Notes: generated by a model not told the origin, from the letters alone. 64,000 nt of DNA from Hymenobacter qilianensis (GCF_014489555.1 NZ_CP060784.1:4056501-4120500); one strand, 5' to 3'; counted from the first letter of the stretch, positions 38,520 to 48,749 are shown. Made by a program: numbers and translations.

Positions 38520-39691
38520 CTAGCGCTTTTCCAACAGGCGCTCCAATCGGCTGGTAGCCGTGGCCCAGTTATAGTTGTCGCGCACGAACTCCAGGCCCCG
38601 TTGAGCCAATACTTTTGCCCGTTCGGTCTTCGTGAGCAGGTCGCTGATGTGCGCGGCCAGCTCCGCCGCCGTTTGACCAACCAGCAAATGCTCTCCTACC
38701 GTACCGCGTAAGGCATTGTTTGCCAGCGGCGTAGTCACGCAGGGCAAGCGCATGGCCATAGCTTCGAGCAGTTTGTTTTGCAGGCCCGTGCCCACGCGCA
38801 TGGGCGCCACAAAAACGCCGGCCGCCGCATACGCCTCCCGAATGTCGGAGAGCCAGCCGCTGACCGTAACGGCCAGTGAGGCCAGTGCCTGCACCCGCGC
38901 CGCTGGGGTGGTGCCCGCAATCAGCAGGCGAGCTTTCGGGTGGCTTTGGCGAACGAGGGGCAGAATTTCCTCGGCCAAAAACACGGCAGCATCCACGTTC
39001 GGATGGTAGTTCATGTTGCCGCAAAACAGAATCTCGTATTCTTTTTTGCTTTGCACGGGCCGAAAATAGCTGGTATCGATTCCGTTCAGCACCACCTCAA
39101 TCTCGGCCCGCCGTGGGTGGTCGATGAGTTGGCGGTCTTGGTCGGAAATGATGGTGTGATGGCGAAACCACTCAAACGCCGCCGCCTCGTAGGTACGCAA
39201 GCGCTGGGCTTCAAGCTGAAACACCGGCCGCTGCCACTGGGGGCTTTTTCGGCCCGGCGCAGCATACCAGCCGAAAACACATCCATATAATCGAGGGTGC
39301 AGGGCAGGCGCTGCGTGTGGGGGCGCAGGTATTCGGCCATACGTATCAGCTGGCAGTAGGCGTGGTCGGGCTGAAACTGGGTGATTAGCTGATTGAGGTG
39401 GCGCTGGGCGGCAGCATTGTGAAAGTAGCCCACCTGCAATGGCAGCCCACTGGCCAGGGCGCGGGTCATGTTCAGACCGATGCGAGGCCGGCGCAGGTGG
39501 TGAACGTGCAGCCCACCGGCGCAAAGCGGCGTTACGGCTGCCAGCGCCGACGCCGATGCGGGCTCATCGGTGAGGGCAAACAGGCAAATCTCATGGCGCT
39601 GAGCCAGGTAGCGGAGCTGGTGGAAGGCACGCAGCTTGTCGCCCTTGTCAAGCGGGTAGGGAAACCGGGACAGCAGGACGAGCAGCTTCAT
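38520..39691 (-). CDS. Group 1 glycosyltransferase (frame broken once)
   Basis: About 390 residues after correction, GT-B fold of the GT4 type. The N-terminal half (LLVLLSRFPYPLDKGDKLRA) and the C-terminal half (EILFCGNMNYHPNVDAAVFL, then VGTGLQNKLLEAMAMRLPCV with the Glu motif) read in different frames. The break is at 39239-39243, five G where six give AEKAPQWQRPVFQLEAQRL. It follows its sister 11 bases later on the same strand, so the two likely form one transcript. Sugar and acceptor are unknown; surface polysaccharide is the usual role. Confidence 0.87.
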
Positions 39692-39702
39692 GGGGGGCAA
39701 AT

Positions 39703-40913
39703 TTAGACGCCGGAGGCAGCCAAGCTGCGATACAAGTCTACAAAGTGGTTTACTACCTGAAGATTATCATACGTGCTCAGGATGGTTTGGCGGGCGGCCT
39801 GCCCAATTTTGACCTGATTCAGCTCGCCCTTGTAATAGCTCTCGATACGGTTGATCCACTCGCTGGGCTCATCACAGAGCACAATATCGTGGTCGTTGCG
39901 CACGCTGATACCTTCAGAACCCAGGCCGGTACTGATTATACACTTCGCCAACGCCATGCCCTCAATAATCTTGATGCGCATGCCGCCGCCGCTCAGCAAG
40001 GGCACAATCATGATTTCGTAGCGCTGCATAAACTCCGCTGCCGACTCCACAAAGCCATGCACAAACACGTTGCCGCCCTTTAGCCGCATGATGCGCTCGG
40101 GTGTATCCTTGCCGGCAATATGTAGCTCCAGCTCCGGCATTCGCTCGTGCACGTAGGGCCACACATTGGTCAGAAACCAGTCGAACCCTTCCAGATTGGG
40201 CAGCCAGTTCAGCGAGCCAATCATAAACAGGGTTTTGGGTTTGGGCTGAATCGCGGAATCAATCTGAAACCGACTCAAATCTACGCCGGCCGGCACGAAC
40301 ACAACCGGCTCAGGGCAGCCCATGGCCCGGAGGCGGCGCTGGTCAGGAGCCGTAATAGCGGCCACGGCATTAAAGCGCGGCAGATACTTTTCCTCGAAGC
40401 GCTTCAGCCCATTGGCCAAATGGTGCAGATACACGGCTTTAATAGGATTGCGCTCCCGCTCAGCCAGCATCTTCCAGATGGTATGCTCCACATTATGAGC
40501 GCGTAGCACCACCGGCAGGTTGGGGCTTCGGCCCGGATAACATCCACGTACCAGGCTACAAAAGTGCCTTCTACCTGCACCACGTCGAAGCGTTCTGTGC
40601 GGAGCAGCTGTGTTAGCTCCGCTACCATCTGCTGGCTTACAAAGCGCTCCACATTGTAAGGCAGGTTGCCCAGAAATAGGTTTTTCAGCGCTTTCACGGG
40701 GTTCAGACGCGTATCAACGGGTACTGTGAGCAGGCGCACGCGGGGCAGGTGGCTTAATACTTCCGCAGACTGTTGGTGCTTAGGCGTGTTGGCGGCCAGC
40801 ACCGTTACCTGATGTCCGGCCCGGGCCAGGCCAGCAGCTACGTCGTACATGGCAATAGCGCCTCCATCATGAGGCGGAAACGGCACGCGCGGACAAAGCT
40901 GCAGGATATGCAC
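39703..40913 (-). CDS. Group 1 glycosyltransferase (frame broken once)
   Basis: About 403 residues after correction, GT-B fold. The N terminus (MHILQLCPRVPFPPHDGGAI) and the acceptor-side half end in DVIRAEAP; the next part (VVLRAHNVEHTIWKMLAERE) is in another frame. The break is at 40522-40525, four G where five give RAEAPNLPVVLRAHN. The C-terminal half has GSLNWLPNLEGFDWFL and GGGMRIKIIEGMALAKCIIST with the Glu of the EX7E-like motif. It is the first of two glycosyltransferase genes in tandem and has a strong promoter upstream. Confidence 0.87.
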
Positions 40914-40951
40914 AGGAAGTATTATGAAAATTATATATTAATCAGAAGTCG

Positions 40952-40981
40952 CAAAGCTACAAAGAACCCACAGGCGGCCAA
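40952..40981 (-). promoter_or_regulatory. Bacteroidota-type promoter of glycosyltransferase pair
   Basis: On the minus strand TTG, 19 bases, TAGCTTTG: a match to the -33 and -7 (TAnnTTTG) boxes of this phylum. It lies 39 bases before the ATG at 40913. The 8-base -7 box is identical to that before the K+ channel gene. Confidence 0.75.
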
Positions 40982-40994
40982 GCTGGCAGGTGGC

Positions 40995-42014
40995 TTAGGC
41001 CCGAAACAGGCGAATAAGCTCGTACACCTGCTCATCTGTACCCAAAACCAGCAGCACATCACCCAGCGTGGGCACGATGTCGGGGTTGGGGCTTACTTCC
41101 ATCTTGTCATTGCGGTGTTTGAGCCCGATAACCGTAGCACCCGTCTGGGCAAAAATGTCCAGCTCTCGGATGCTACGGGCGTGCCATTCTGGCTTAAGGT
41201 CTTCCAGACGCAGCTCTTCCAAACGCAGCTTATTAGGCCCCAAGCCCGAAATCATGTCCAGAAACCGAATGACTTCGGGGCGAATCACAAGATTGGCCAT
41301 ATGCGAGCCCCCTATCTCATCAGGCATGACGACCGAGTTGGCGCCGGCGCGCAACAGCTTCCGCTCACTGGTTTTGGCACTGGCCCGGGCAATAATGCGA
41401 ATGTTTGGGTTCAGTTCACGGGCCGTAAGAGCCACAAATACATTATCGGTGTCTTTGGGAAGGGCCGTAATGAGAGCCCGAGCGCGGTCTACGCCAGCGG
41501 CGCGGAGCGTATTGTCGTCGGTAGCGTCGCCTAAGACGGATAGCAGGGTTGTTTTGCTAATTTCGGCAGCCGTTTTAAGTAGCACTTCATCGAGCTCAAT
41601 TATAACTACTTGCGTACCGCTGGCCCTCAACTCATCATATGCCTTGCTCCCATTGCGGCCGAATCCACACACAATTACATGGCCTTCTAAATGACTAATC
41701 TCCTGGTCGGAACGAAACATAGCAAAGGCATTGAGCAACCCACCCTCGAAAATGTAGGTGGTGAGCACCGACAAAAGGTAGGCAACAACCAGCAGGTTGA
41801 AGAATATGTAAATCGAAACAAATAGCCGCCCGGCCGATGACAAGGGATGCACTTCGCCATAACCAACCGTTGATACGGTGATCATCGTCATATAGAGGGC
41901 ATCGAGCAAGCTATACCCCTCGATGGCAATGAAGCCGATAATGCCGGTACCCAAGCTGATAACTGTCAGCAGCAAGGCGAACAGTAATCGGTTCAGGTTA
42001 AGACGCTTCCACAT
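40995..42014 (-). CDS. Potassium channel with TrkA-N and TrkA-C regulatory domains
   Basis: A 339-residue channel: two membrane helices around a pore loop with the selectivity filter TVGYGE, then an RCK domain (HVIVCGFGRNGSKAYDEL, residues about 115-235) that binds nucleotide, and a TrkA-C domain to the C terminus. K+ flux would be gated by NAD(H) or a dinucleotide. The ATG at 42014 gives MWKRLNLN; a TTG six bases upstream is possible. The leader from the promoter is very short. Confidence 0.93.
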   Translation of the reverse strand: MWKRLNLNRLLFALLLTVISLGTGIIGFIAIEGYSLLDALYMTMITVSTVGYGEVHPLSSAGRLFVSIYIFFNLLVVAYLLSVLTTYIFEGGLLNAFAMFRSDQEISHLEGHVIVCGFGRNGSKAYDELRASGTQVVIIELDEVLLKTAAEISKTTLLSVLGDATDDNTLRAAGVDRARALITALPKDTDNVFVALTARELNPNIRIIARASAKTSERKLLRAGANSVVMPDEIGGSHMANLVIRPEVIRFLDMISGLGPNKLRLEELRLEDLKPEWHARSIRELDIFAQTGATVIGLKHRNDKMEVSPNPDIVPTLGDVLLVLGTDEQVYELIRLFRA

Positions 42015-42031
42015 GCACAATAATAAGTCCG

Positions 42032-42061
42032 CAAAGCTACACAGAACGCCCCGCCGACCAA
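42032..42061 (-). promoter_or_regulatory. Bacteroidota-type promoter of K+ channel gene
   Basis: On the minus strand TTG, 19 bases, TAGCTTTG, ending 18 bases before the ATG at 42014. Spacing and box are the same as before the glycosyltransferase pair. Confidence 0.75.
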
Positions 42062-42483
42062 GTGCTTCCGATGCCCTTCGGTAGTTGTTCGTAATTGGGC
42101 TTCTCCAGTATCGACCTACGCGGAGAGTGTATGTATGCTTTCGTTCCAGCAGATGACTTACAGCAAGAATAAAACTGGTAGCTTTCTATTTTTGAGTGTG
42201 GCTTTAATGAGTTTGCAACTATTGTTAAATTGAGACGCTGGGTATAACTAGCATTACGTTAAGCGAATTTTCCGCGAATAAACAAGGGAAGTAAGGCGAG
42301 CACTCTTCTTCGTTAAATTCAAGGACGAGAAGGTAGAAAAAGGAGAAGGCCTGTCCTTTTTTGGTTGGTAAATTGTGAATGGCTAAGTCATTTTTCACTA
42401 CTACCAGCCCTATGTGGACGCCTTCTAGCCAGACGGCGATAGGACAAGACTAATGATACTTACTATTCAATCCATTTAACTAG
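42062..42483. other. Gene-free stretch
   Basis: About 420 bases, lower in GC than the flanks. No ORF, RNA gene or repeat was supported. A GGCCTGTCC..GGACGAG stretch near 42320-42350 could pair, but the arms are short. Confidence 0.5.
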
Positions 42484-42879
42484 GTGTACGGCTTCTTATT
42501 TTATACCAGCTACCAGGCGGCTATCCGCTCGAATAGTTGGGCGGGTGTTCCCGCACTAGGAGGCTGCAGTCCCGTGGCCACGTGCGTCTTTATGAATGCG
42601 CTTTCCGTGACGTTCGTACTGGAGCGCCTCCTAGATTGGGATGCCAGTCCCTGGTTCCGACCGGAATATAAATGGCTCTTTTCAGCGGTTATAGTTCTGG
42701 GCACGATAGCCTATTACCTGCTGAATAAGAGGTATGAAAAGATCCTTGCTAAGTATGACCGGTTTCCAGTTAGTAGGCGGATCCCAGCAGTACTCGTCTT
42801 TCTGGTTTATTACGCCCTGACCGTCTGGCTGCTGTTTATAGCTGCTTTTTATAGAAACCATGATTGGATTTTTAGATAG
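42484..42879 (+). CDS. Small membrane protein, unknown
   Basis: A 131-residue protein with three hydrophobic segments (about residues 25-45, KWLFSAVIVLGTIAYYLL, and ILPVLVFLVYYALTVWLLFIAA-like). The pattern YTSYQAA..ALS..FVLERLL is one I have met in Bacteroidota membrane proteins of unknown role. The start is a GTG (42484) without a good ribosome binding site, so the true N terminus may lie slightly differently. It ends about 60 bases before the insertion sequence. Confidence 0.6.
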   Translation: MYGFLFYTSYQAAIRSNSWAGVPALGGCSPVATCVFMNALSVTFVLERLLDWDASPWFRPEYKWLFSAVIVLGTIAYYLLNKRYEKILAKYDRFPVSRRIPAVLVFLVYYALTVWLLFIAAFYRNHDWIFR

Positions 42880-42940
42880 GTTAGAATCAAGCGTCAATTA
42901 TGGCTAACCTTCTAAACACCCTTAAGGTCGTATAAGGTCT

Positions 42941-44433
42941 GTGGCTGTTGCAAAAGTCAACTTCCTGAGAGTGTGCGGGGTTGGTAGCGTATGCTCGGCT
43001 TTCACCCCATTCGGACTTCGCTGATGAAGTTGGTGCCCGCGCGCCATTTCTACCAGCAACTGCTGCGGACCGTCGATTTCAGCTTCGTGCGGCCCCTGTT
43101 CGCCCCTTTTTACAGCACGGGCGGGCGGCCCTCGCTCGATCCCGTGGTGTTCGTCAAGCTGCTGCTGGTCGGGCACTTAGAAAATATCACCTCGGATCGG
43201 AAGCTCCTGGAGCTGGCCCAACTGCATCTAGGCATCCGCGCTTTTTTGGGCTATGACCTGGCGCAGCCGCTGCCCTGGCATAGCACCGTCTCGCGGACCC
43301 GGCAACGCCTGCCCGTATCGGTTTTCGAAGCCTGCTTTACCCACATTGTCGGTTTGTGTATTCAGCAGGGCCTGGTCAGTGGCCATACCCAAGTCATGGA
43401 CTCGGCCTACATCAAAGCCAATGCCTCGATGAGCCGCCTCCAGCCCAAGCGTTCCCGCGGGGCGGCCCAGGCGGGCCCCACCAGGGATGATGAGGGCCAA
43501 GCGCCGCGCATCACGGCGACGCCCGACCGGTTAAAGCATATCCAGCGCTTCCACGCCGCGATCCTCAAAGCCGCGCCCAACAAACCGGGGCGACTCGTCA
43601 GCAATCTCACGCACTACAGCCCTTCTGATCCCGAGGCACGGATTGCTTTCAAGTCGGGTAAACCCCGCATCTTAGCCTATACGGCGAGTGTGAGCGTCGA
43701 TACGGCGCAGCATGTCATCACCCACATCCATGCCGACCTAGCCGACTGGCGCGACAGCCGCTATCTGCTCGCCATGGTCGACGCGACCCAGCAGCGGTTG
43801 AACACCCTTGGGAGGGGAATGACCATTGTTGTGGCCGATGCCGGCTATTGCTCGGGGGAGAACTACGAGCAGTTGGAGGTGCGGGGCCTGACGGGCTACA
43901 TTCCGGCCCATGGCGGGTATAAAAGCGAGCACGCGGGCTTTACCTACGATGCCGCTACAGACAGCTATACCTGCCGTCAGGGCAAACAACTACCGTTTAA
44001 TAAGATCTTTGTCGATCCGCAGGGTAACCCGAAGAAACGTTACATGGCCCAGGCCAGGGAGTGCAAGATCTGTCCGGTAGCCGAGCAGTGCAAGGGCAAA
44101 AAGGCCAAGGAGAAGCGGCTGCATCATACGCCCTACAAAGCCCACTACGAGCGCATGTTGGAACGCCTAGCCACTCGAGTCGGCAAAGGCATGCGGCGGC
44201 TTCGCTCCGCGACCGTCGAACCGGTCCTGGGTAGCTTGATCACTTACTATGGCCTGCGCCACCTCAGCAAGAAAGGCCAAGCCGGGGCCGCGAAAGTCAT
44301 GTATCTGGCCGCCATGGCCTATAACCTGAAGAAGTGTCTGCGCTCTAGCTCCTGCCAGCCCGGCGGGTGGGGAATCGCGCTCCCAGCACCTGCGCCCTTT
44401 CGTTGGCTCCTGCTCTACTTTTGCAACAGCCAC
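42941..44433 (+). mobile_element. IS1182-type insertion sequence
   Basis: Perfect 17-base terminal inverted repeats, GTGGCTGTTGCAAAAGT at 42941-42957 and its complement at 44417-44433, enclose a transposase. The flanking bases (GTCT on the left, GGCC on the right) show no target-site duplication, so the ends may have moved or recombined. Length is about 1.49 kb. Confidence 0.9.
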
Positions 44434-44451
44434 GGCCATTATGATAAATAA
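42991..44451 (+). CDS. IS1182 family transposase
   Basis: A 486-residue DDE transposase. N-terminal DUF772-like part (DPVVFVKLLLVGHLENITSD) and a catalytic core: first Asp in MDSAYIKANASM, second in VVADAGYCSG, and the Glu in the late VEPVLGSLITYYGLRH. The reading frame runs through the right inverted repeat and stops at 44449-44451, 18 bases outside the element; the final FCNSHG is encoded by the repeat, a layout common in this family. The frame is intact, so the element may still be active. Confidence 0.93.
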   Translation: MLGFHPIRTSLMKLVPARHFYQQLLRTVDFSFVRPLFAPFYSTGGRPSLDPVVFVKLLLVGHLENITSDRKLLELAQLHLGIRAFLGYDLAQPLPWHSTVSRTRQRLPVSVFEACFTHIVGLCIQQGLVSGHTQVMDSAYIKANASMSRLQPKRSRGAAQAGPTRDDEGQAPRITATPDRLKHIQRFHAAILKAAPNKPGRLVSNLTHYSPSDPEARIAFKSGKPRILAYTASVSVDTAQHVITHIHADLADWRDSRYLLAMVDATQQRLNTLGRGMTIVVADAGYCSGENYEQLEVRGLTGYIPAHGGYKSEHAGFTYDAATDSYTCRQGKQLPFNKIFVDPQGNPKKRYMAQARECKICPVAEQCKGKKAKEKRLHHTPYKAHYERMLERLATRVGKGMRRLRSATVEPVLGSLITYYGLRHLSKKGQAGAAKVMYLAAMAYNLKKCLRSSSCQPGGWGIALPAPAPFRWLLLYFCNSHGHYDK

Positions 44452-44543
44452 ATGACTCAGAAGGAGAATGTCATTAGTAACGGTAATACTCCAGAGCCCG
44501 CGCTGCATCAGCAAAAACTCGATAAACCTTGTAAACTACTCGC

Positions 44544-46601
44544 CTACCCGCTGCGCGGAATGACCGTGCCCAGCATGCCGCCCAGCTGGTTGTCCATCTG
44601 CTTGAGTAGCTTGATAGCGTGCAGGGTTTCCATCAGGTCAGCTTCGTTCATGGGCTGGCGCAGGGCGTCGAGGCGGGTGGCCAGTTCGCGCTGCACGGTG
44701 CATTTGTTGAGGCGCAGCACAGCGTTGTCGCAGGCTTGCTGAAGCAAGTCAATTTCGCGGGGCACGTAAATTTGGTGGGTGGTCCAGTTGGGGCTCAGCT
44801 CGTACTTTTCAGTAGCTAAGTCACTCACCAGTTGGCGAATATCGCCGCGACCGTGCTGAATGAGGGTGCGTACGTCGGGCCAGCGACCCTGCTCCATCTC
44901 GGTACGGCACAGGTGCAGCAAATCGGCGTAGATCGGCGTGAGGAACACGTTTTCTTCCAGCTGCCCAAACAGGTATTGGGCCACGCTTACCTCATTGGCC
45001 AACTGCTGCGGCGCATACAGCAGAATCAGGCGCACAATTTCCCGCTCGCAGGCTTGCAGCACGTCGGGCACGGGCTCCAGCTCCTCGGCCGGGCCTCCAT
45101 CCAGCGTCTGGGGGGCAAATGCGTCGGGCGGGGCGCCGTACATGGCTGCCTCGGCTTCCTCCTCCAGCGAGAGTGGGCGAAAGCTAGTCGGTGCCGACTG
45201 GTTTCGGGGTGCCGAGGAAGTAGCCGGCGCCGCAGTTGCCGCGCCCGCACCTTGGGGGCCATTTTTGCCCACCGCGCCTTTCACCAGCTTGTTGTACTCC
45301 GTGATAAGCACCTGCTCATCAATGCCAAACGTGCCTGAGGTCTGCTGCAAGAACACCTGCCGCTTAATCGGGTCGGGCACTTTGGCAATGCTCTGGAGCA
45401 CGTCGCGGATGGCTTCGGCTTTCTTCACCGGGTCCTGGGCAGCTTCGCGGGCTACGAGATCGGTTTTGAAGCTGATGAAGTCCTTGCTGTGGTTTTCGAG
45501 GTGCTCGCGGAAGCGCTGGTCGCCTACTTTGCGGATGTAGCTGTCGGGGTCGTCGCCGTCGGGGAAGAGCACCACGCGCACGTTCAGGCCGCCTTCCAGA
45601 ATCAGGTCGATGCCGCGTAAGGACGCCCGGATGCCGGCCGCGTCGCCGTCGTAGAGCACCGTTACGTTATCGGTGTAGCGGGCAATAAGGCGTATCTGGC
45701 TCTCGGTGAGCGAGGTACCCGATGAGGCCACCACGTTCTTGATGCCGCCCTGGTGCAGACTGAGCACATCAAGGTAGCCTTCCACCAGATAGCACGTTTC
45801 CTCGGCCCGAATAGCCTGCCGCGCCTGGTACATGCCGTACAGCACATCCGACTTATGGTAAATATCCGACTCGGGCGAGTTTAAATACTTGGCCGTCTTG
45901 TCGTTGGCCTTGAGCGTGCGCGCTCCGAAGCCAATGGTGCGGCCCGCTACATTATGAATCGGGAACATGACGCGGCCCCGAAACCGGTCGTAGCGCCGGC
46001 CGGTGTCCTGGCCCTGCTCGCCCTCTTTTTTGACGGCGAGGCCCGTTTTTTCCAGATACTTCCGCTCAAAGCCGGCTTTTTCGGCCGCTTTCAGCAAGTC
46101 GTCCCACAAATCAAGGGAGTAGCCCAGCTCGAAGGTCTGAATGGTCTGCTGGTTCAGGCCACGCTGGCGCAAATAGCTCAGCCCGATGCTCTGGCCCTCC
46201 TCCGACTCCAGCAGGAGCTTATGGTAGTGGTCTTTGGCCCAGTTGGAAATGATGTATTGGGAGTCTTTTTCGTTCTGAACAAGCTGCTGCTCCGGTGTTT
46301 TCTCTTCCTCCTGAATCTCAATCCCATACTTTTTCGCCAGATACTTGAGGGCCTCCACGTAGCTGCTGCCCTCAATATCCATGATGAACTGCACCACGCC
46401 GCCGGCCTTGCCGCAGCCGAAGCACTTGTAGAGCCCCTTGGCCGGCGCCACCGAAAACGAGGGCGACTTTTCGTTATGAAACGGACAGCAGGCCCACATA
46501 TTCTGGCCCTTGCGCTTAAGGCTCACAAAGTCGCCGACCACCTCCACGATGTCGGCTATATGCAGAATTTGATCAATCGTTTCTTTGGGAATGCGAGCCA
46601 T
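44544..46601 (-). CDS. dnaG: DNA primase
   Basis: A 685-residue primase making RNA primers at the replication fork. Domains: CHC2 zinc-binding (CPFHNEKSPSF, KCFGCG, residues about 38-63), then a TOPRIM core (YLVEGYLDVLSL and DGDAAG), and a C-terminal DnaB-binding part. Between them is a Pro/Ala-rich insert near residue 435. The ATG at 46601 (MARIPKETIDQ) was chosen over the longer frame from 46670, since the N terminus of the family begins there. The IS lies 111 bases after its stop. Confidence 0.96.
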   Translation of the reverse strand: MARIPKETIDQILHIADIVEVVGDFVSLKRKGQNMWACCPFHNEKSPSFSVAPAKGLYKCFGCGKAGGVVQFIMDIEGSSYVEALKYLAKKYGIEIQEEEKTPEQQLVQNEKDSQYIISNWAKDHYHKLLLESEEGQSIGLSYLRQRGLNQQTIQTFELGYSLDLWDDLLKAAEKAGFERKYLEKTGLAVKKEGEQGQDTGRRYDRFRGRVMFPIHNVAGRTIGFGARTLKANDKTAKYLNSPESDIYHKSDVLYGMYQARQAIRAEETCYLVEGYLDVLSLHQGGIKNVVASSGTSLTESQIRLIARYTDNVTVLYDGDAAGIRASLRGIDLILEGGLNVRVVLFPDGDDPDSYIRKVGDQRFREHLENHSKDFISFKTDLVAREAAQDPVKKAEAIRDVLQSIAKVPDPIKRQVFLQQTSGTFGIDEQVLITEYNKLVKGAVGKNGPQGAGAATAAPATSSAPRNQSAPTSFRPLSLEEEAEAAMYGAPPDAFAPQTLDGGPAEELEPVPDVLQACEREIVRLILLYAPQQLANEVSVAQYLFGQLEENVFLTPIYADLLHLCRTEMEQGRWPDVRTLIQHGRGDIRQLVSDLATEKYELSPNWTTHQIYVPREIDLLQQACDNAVLRLNKCTVQRELATRLDALRQPMNEADLMETLHAIKLLKQMDNQLGGMLGTVIPRSG

Positions 46602-46700
46602 GAAGGCAAAGATACTACTGCTCCGTTCCGGAAGTAATACGCTGCGCCGGCTTGGGCTCTCACCCGGCAATCATAGCTGCCGCCAGCCGCCGTTTCACCC

Positions 46701-46729
46701 TTGGCCAGAGTCTGTTAAGTATAGATTTG
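46701..46729 (+). promoter_or_regulatory. Bacteroidota-type promoter
   Basis: TTG, 18 bases, TAGATTTG: good -33/-7 pair 66 bases before the ATG at 46795. A GGAG/GGAGG stretch at about 46758-46770 may be the ribosome binding site. The -7 box ends directly in a GCCCCCC string. Confidence 0.6.
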
Positions 46730-46794
46730 CCCCCCAGAAAGTTTGCTTACTTTTAAAGGAGCTTTGGAGGTTAAAGCGTCTTTACTATATCTAT

Positions 46795-47415
46795 ATGTTC
46801 AGAAGGGTATTTATCGGTTTATTGCTGCTCGTGTTCACAGGACTGGTGCCAACCAGCTGCTTTTTCAAGTGTGACTTACCCGACTACGCTCTCTTGCGAG
46901 AGTTTAGTTTTGATTTATCAGAGCCCAATCCGAACATGCCGCCCTTTAATGTACCAGCACTTACGAGTGGGGCGCGCACAGCCGCGCCAGAGTTATTTGC
47001 CAGCATGTGGTTGCGCTATGATTACGTAGCTGTCGCGCCCATGAGGCCTCTATTTACGCAGCAGGCATTAGCCTTCTCTTGCGTGGAAGACTACGGCAGC
47101 AAAGGCGTGAAAGATCCGATAATAGACGTTACGCTCACCAGTACTGGCCTTTTCAATGGCATAGCCGCCGGGCAGTCGCTCAACCAGTTTGCGCGCTGCC
47201 GCAACCACCGCAACGTGCGTGACACGCTTGAATTTTCAGTGGTGCAACTCCCTGATTCAATTAACAGGTGGAAGGGCGATGATTTAAGTGGCCCCGTCAG
47301 CCTGCGCATCAGTCCCAAGCCCCGCGACAACGCTCAGCAGCAATTCGAGCTGCGCATCCGTCTGGAAAGCGGCAAGGAAGTGGTGCAGACTACGCCGGCA
47401 ATAATCTGGGAGTAA
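46795..47415 (+). CDS. Hypothetical lipoprotein
   Basis: A 206-residue protein starting at ATG 46795 with a lipoprotein signal (LLLVFTGLVPTSC). No recognised domain. The second half (TLEFSVVQLPDSI, GPVSLRISPKPRDN, FELRIRLESGKEVV) is beta-rich. It lies divergent from dnaG and is followed directly by a TGGGGGCTTTTTT half-terminator and, 165 bases on, by the Mrp gene. Confidence 0.75.
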   Translation: MFRRVFIGLLLLVFTGLVPTSCFFKCDLPDYALLREFSFDLSEPNPNMPPFNVPALTSGARTAAPELFASMWLRYDYVAVAPMRPLFTQQALAFSCVEDYGSKGVKDPIIDVTLTSTGLFNGIAAGQSLNQFARCRNHRNVRDTLEFSVVQLPDSINRWKGDDLSGPVSLRISPKPRDNAQQQFELRIRLESGKEVVQTTPAIIWE

Positions 47416-47579
47416 CTGGATGGGGGCTTTTTTGGCGACCAATTGCAACTCGCGCGGCTTGGTTTGCTGGCAGCCCTCGTGCGCCGGGCCAAACCTCAGC
47501 GGTACTTCAATCAATATCCGCTTGCCTAAACTCAAGCCAGGATTTCCGGGTTATCTTTACATCCTGAATCCTGAACTTA

Positions 47580-48682
47580 TGGCTATTACCCAAGAAGACG
47601 TACTGCGTGCCCTCAGCTACGTGGAAGAGCCCGATCTAGGCAAAGACCTGGTGACGCTCAACATGATTGAGGACGTGCGCATCGACGGCCTGAACGTCTC
47701 GTTCTCCGTCATTCTCACTACTCCCGCCTGCCCGCTTAAAGAGCTGATTCACAACGCCTGCGTGCGCGCCATCCATACCATGGTCGACAAAAACGCGGTG
47801 GTAAATGTGAACCTCACTTCCCGCGTGACGACCGCGCGGGCGGCCAACTCGGCTATTCTGAGCGGGGTAAAAAATATCATCGCCATTGCCTCGGGCAAAG
47901 GTGGCGTGGGCAAAAGCACCGTAACCGCCAACCTGGCTATTGCCCTGGCCCGCACCGGCGCCAAAGTAGGCCTGATCGACGCCGATATTTCCGGCCCGAG
48001 CATGCCCACTATGTTTGGCGTGGAGGATCATCGCCCCCACGTATTCCAGACGCCGGAAGGCAAAAACCTTATTCTGCCCATTGAGAAGTTCGGCGTCAAG
48101 CTGATGAGCATTGGTTTTTTGGCCCCCAGTGATAACGCTATTGTGTGGCGCGGCCCTATGGCTTCGTCGGCGCTCAAGCAGTTTATCTCGGAGGTCGATT
48201 GGGGTGAGTTAGATTACTTGCTCATCGATATGCCCCCCGGAACCTCCGACATTCACCTGACGCTGGTTCAAACCGTGCCCGTGACAGGCGCCCTCATCGT
48301 GACCACGCCCCAGAAAGTAGCGCTGGCCGATGCGCAGAAGGGCTTGCAGATGTTCCGCCAGCCCCAGATCAACGTGCCGGTGCTGGGCGTGATTGAGAAC
48401 ATGGCGTGGTTTACGCCCGCCGAGCTGCCCGACAGCAAGTACTTCATCTTCGGCGAAGGTGGGGGGCAAAAATTGGCTGAAAAGCACGAAGTACCCCTGT
48501 TGGGCCAGATTCCGCTGGTGCAGAGCATCCGCGAAACCGGCGACCAGGGCACGCCTGCTATTACCCAGGAAGGCACGCCCGCCGCAGCTGTATTTGAGCA
48601 GGTAGCCGAAGAAGTTGCCCGCCAGATTTCTATCCGCAACGCCGTGACGCCCCGCACGCAGGTTGTCGAAATGAACCGCTAA
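47580..48682 (+). CDS. Mrp/ApbC iron-sulfur cluster carrier ATPase
   Basis: A 367-residue P-loop protein. N-terminal DUF59/MIP18-like domain (about residues 5-80), then the Mrp ATPase with the deviant Walker A GKGGVGKST near residue 107 and DMPPGTSD later. It carries and hands on 4Fe-4S clusters to client apoproteins. I chose the ATG at 47580 (MAITQEDVLRAL); the longer frame from 47420 is an extension without family resemblance. The NifU-like gene follows 170 bases later in the same direction. Confidence 0.95.
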
Positions 48683-48749
48683 GGCAGGCAGTTCGGCCGT
48701 TTTCTCTCCTAACTCAGGCTACGGCCGAACTTCCCAACTCCGTCTTTGG

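Noticed and set aside
38520..40913. Four separate glycosyltransferase fragments
   Set aside because: They combine into two full-length enzymes once a base is added to one G run each.
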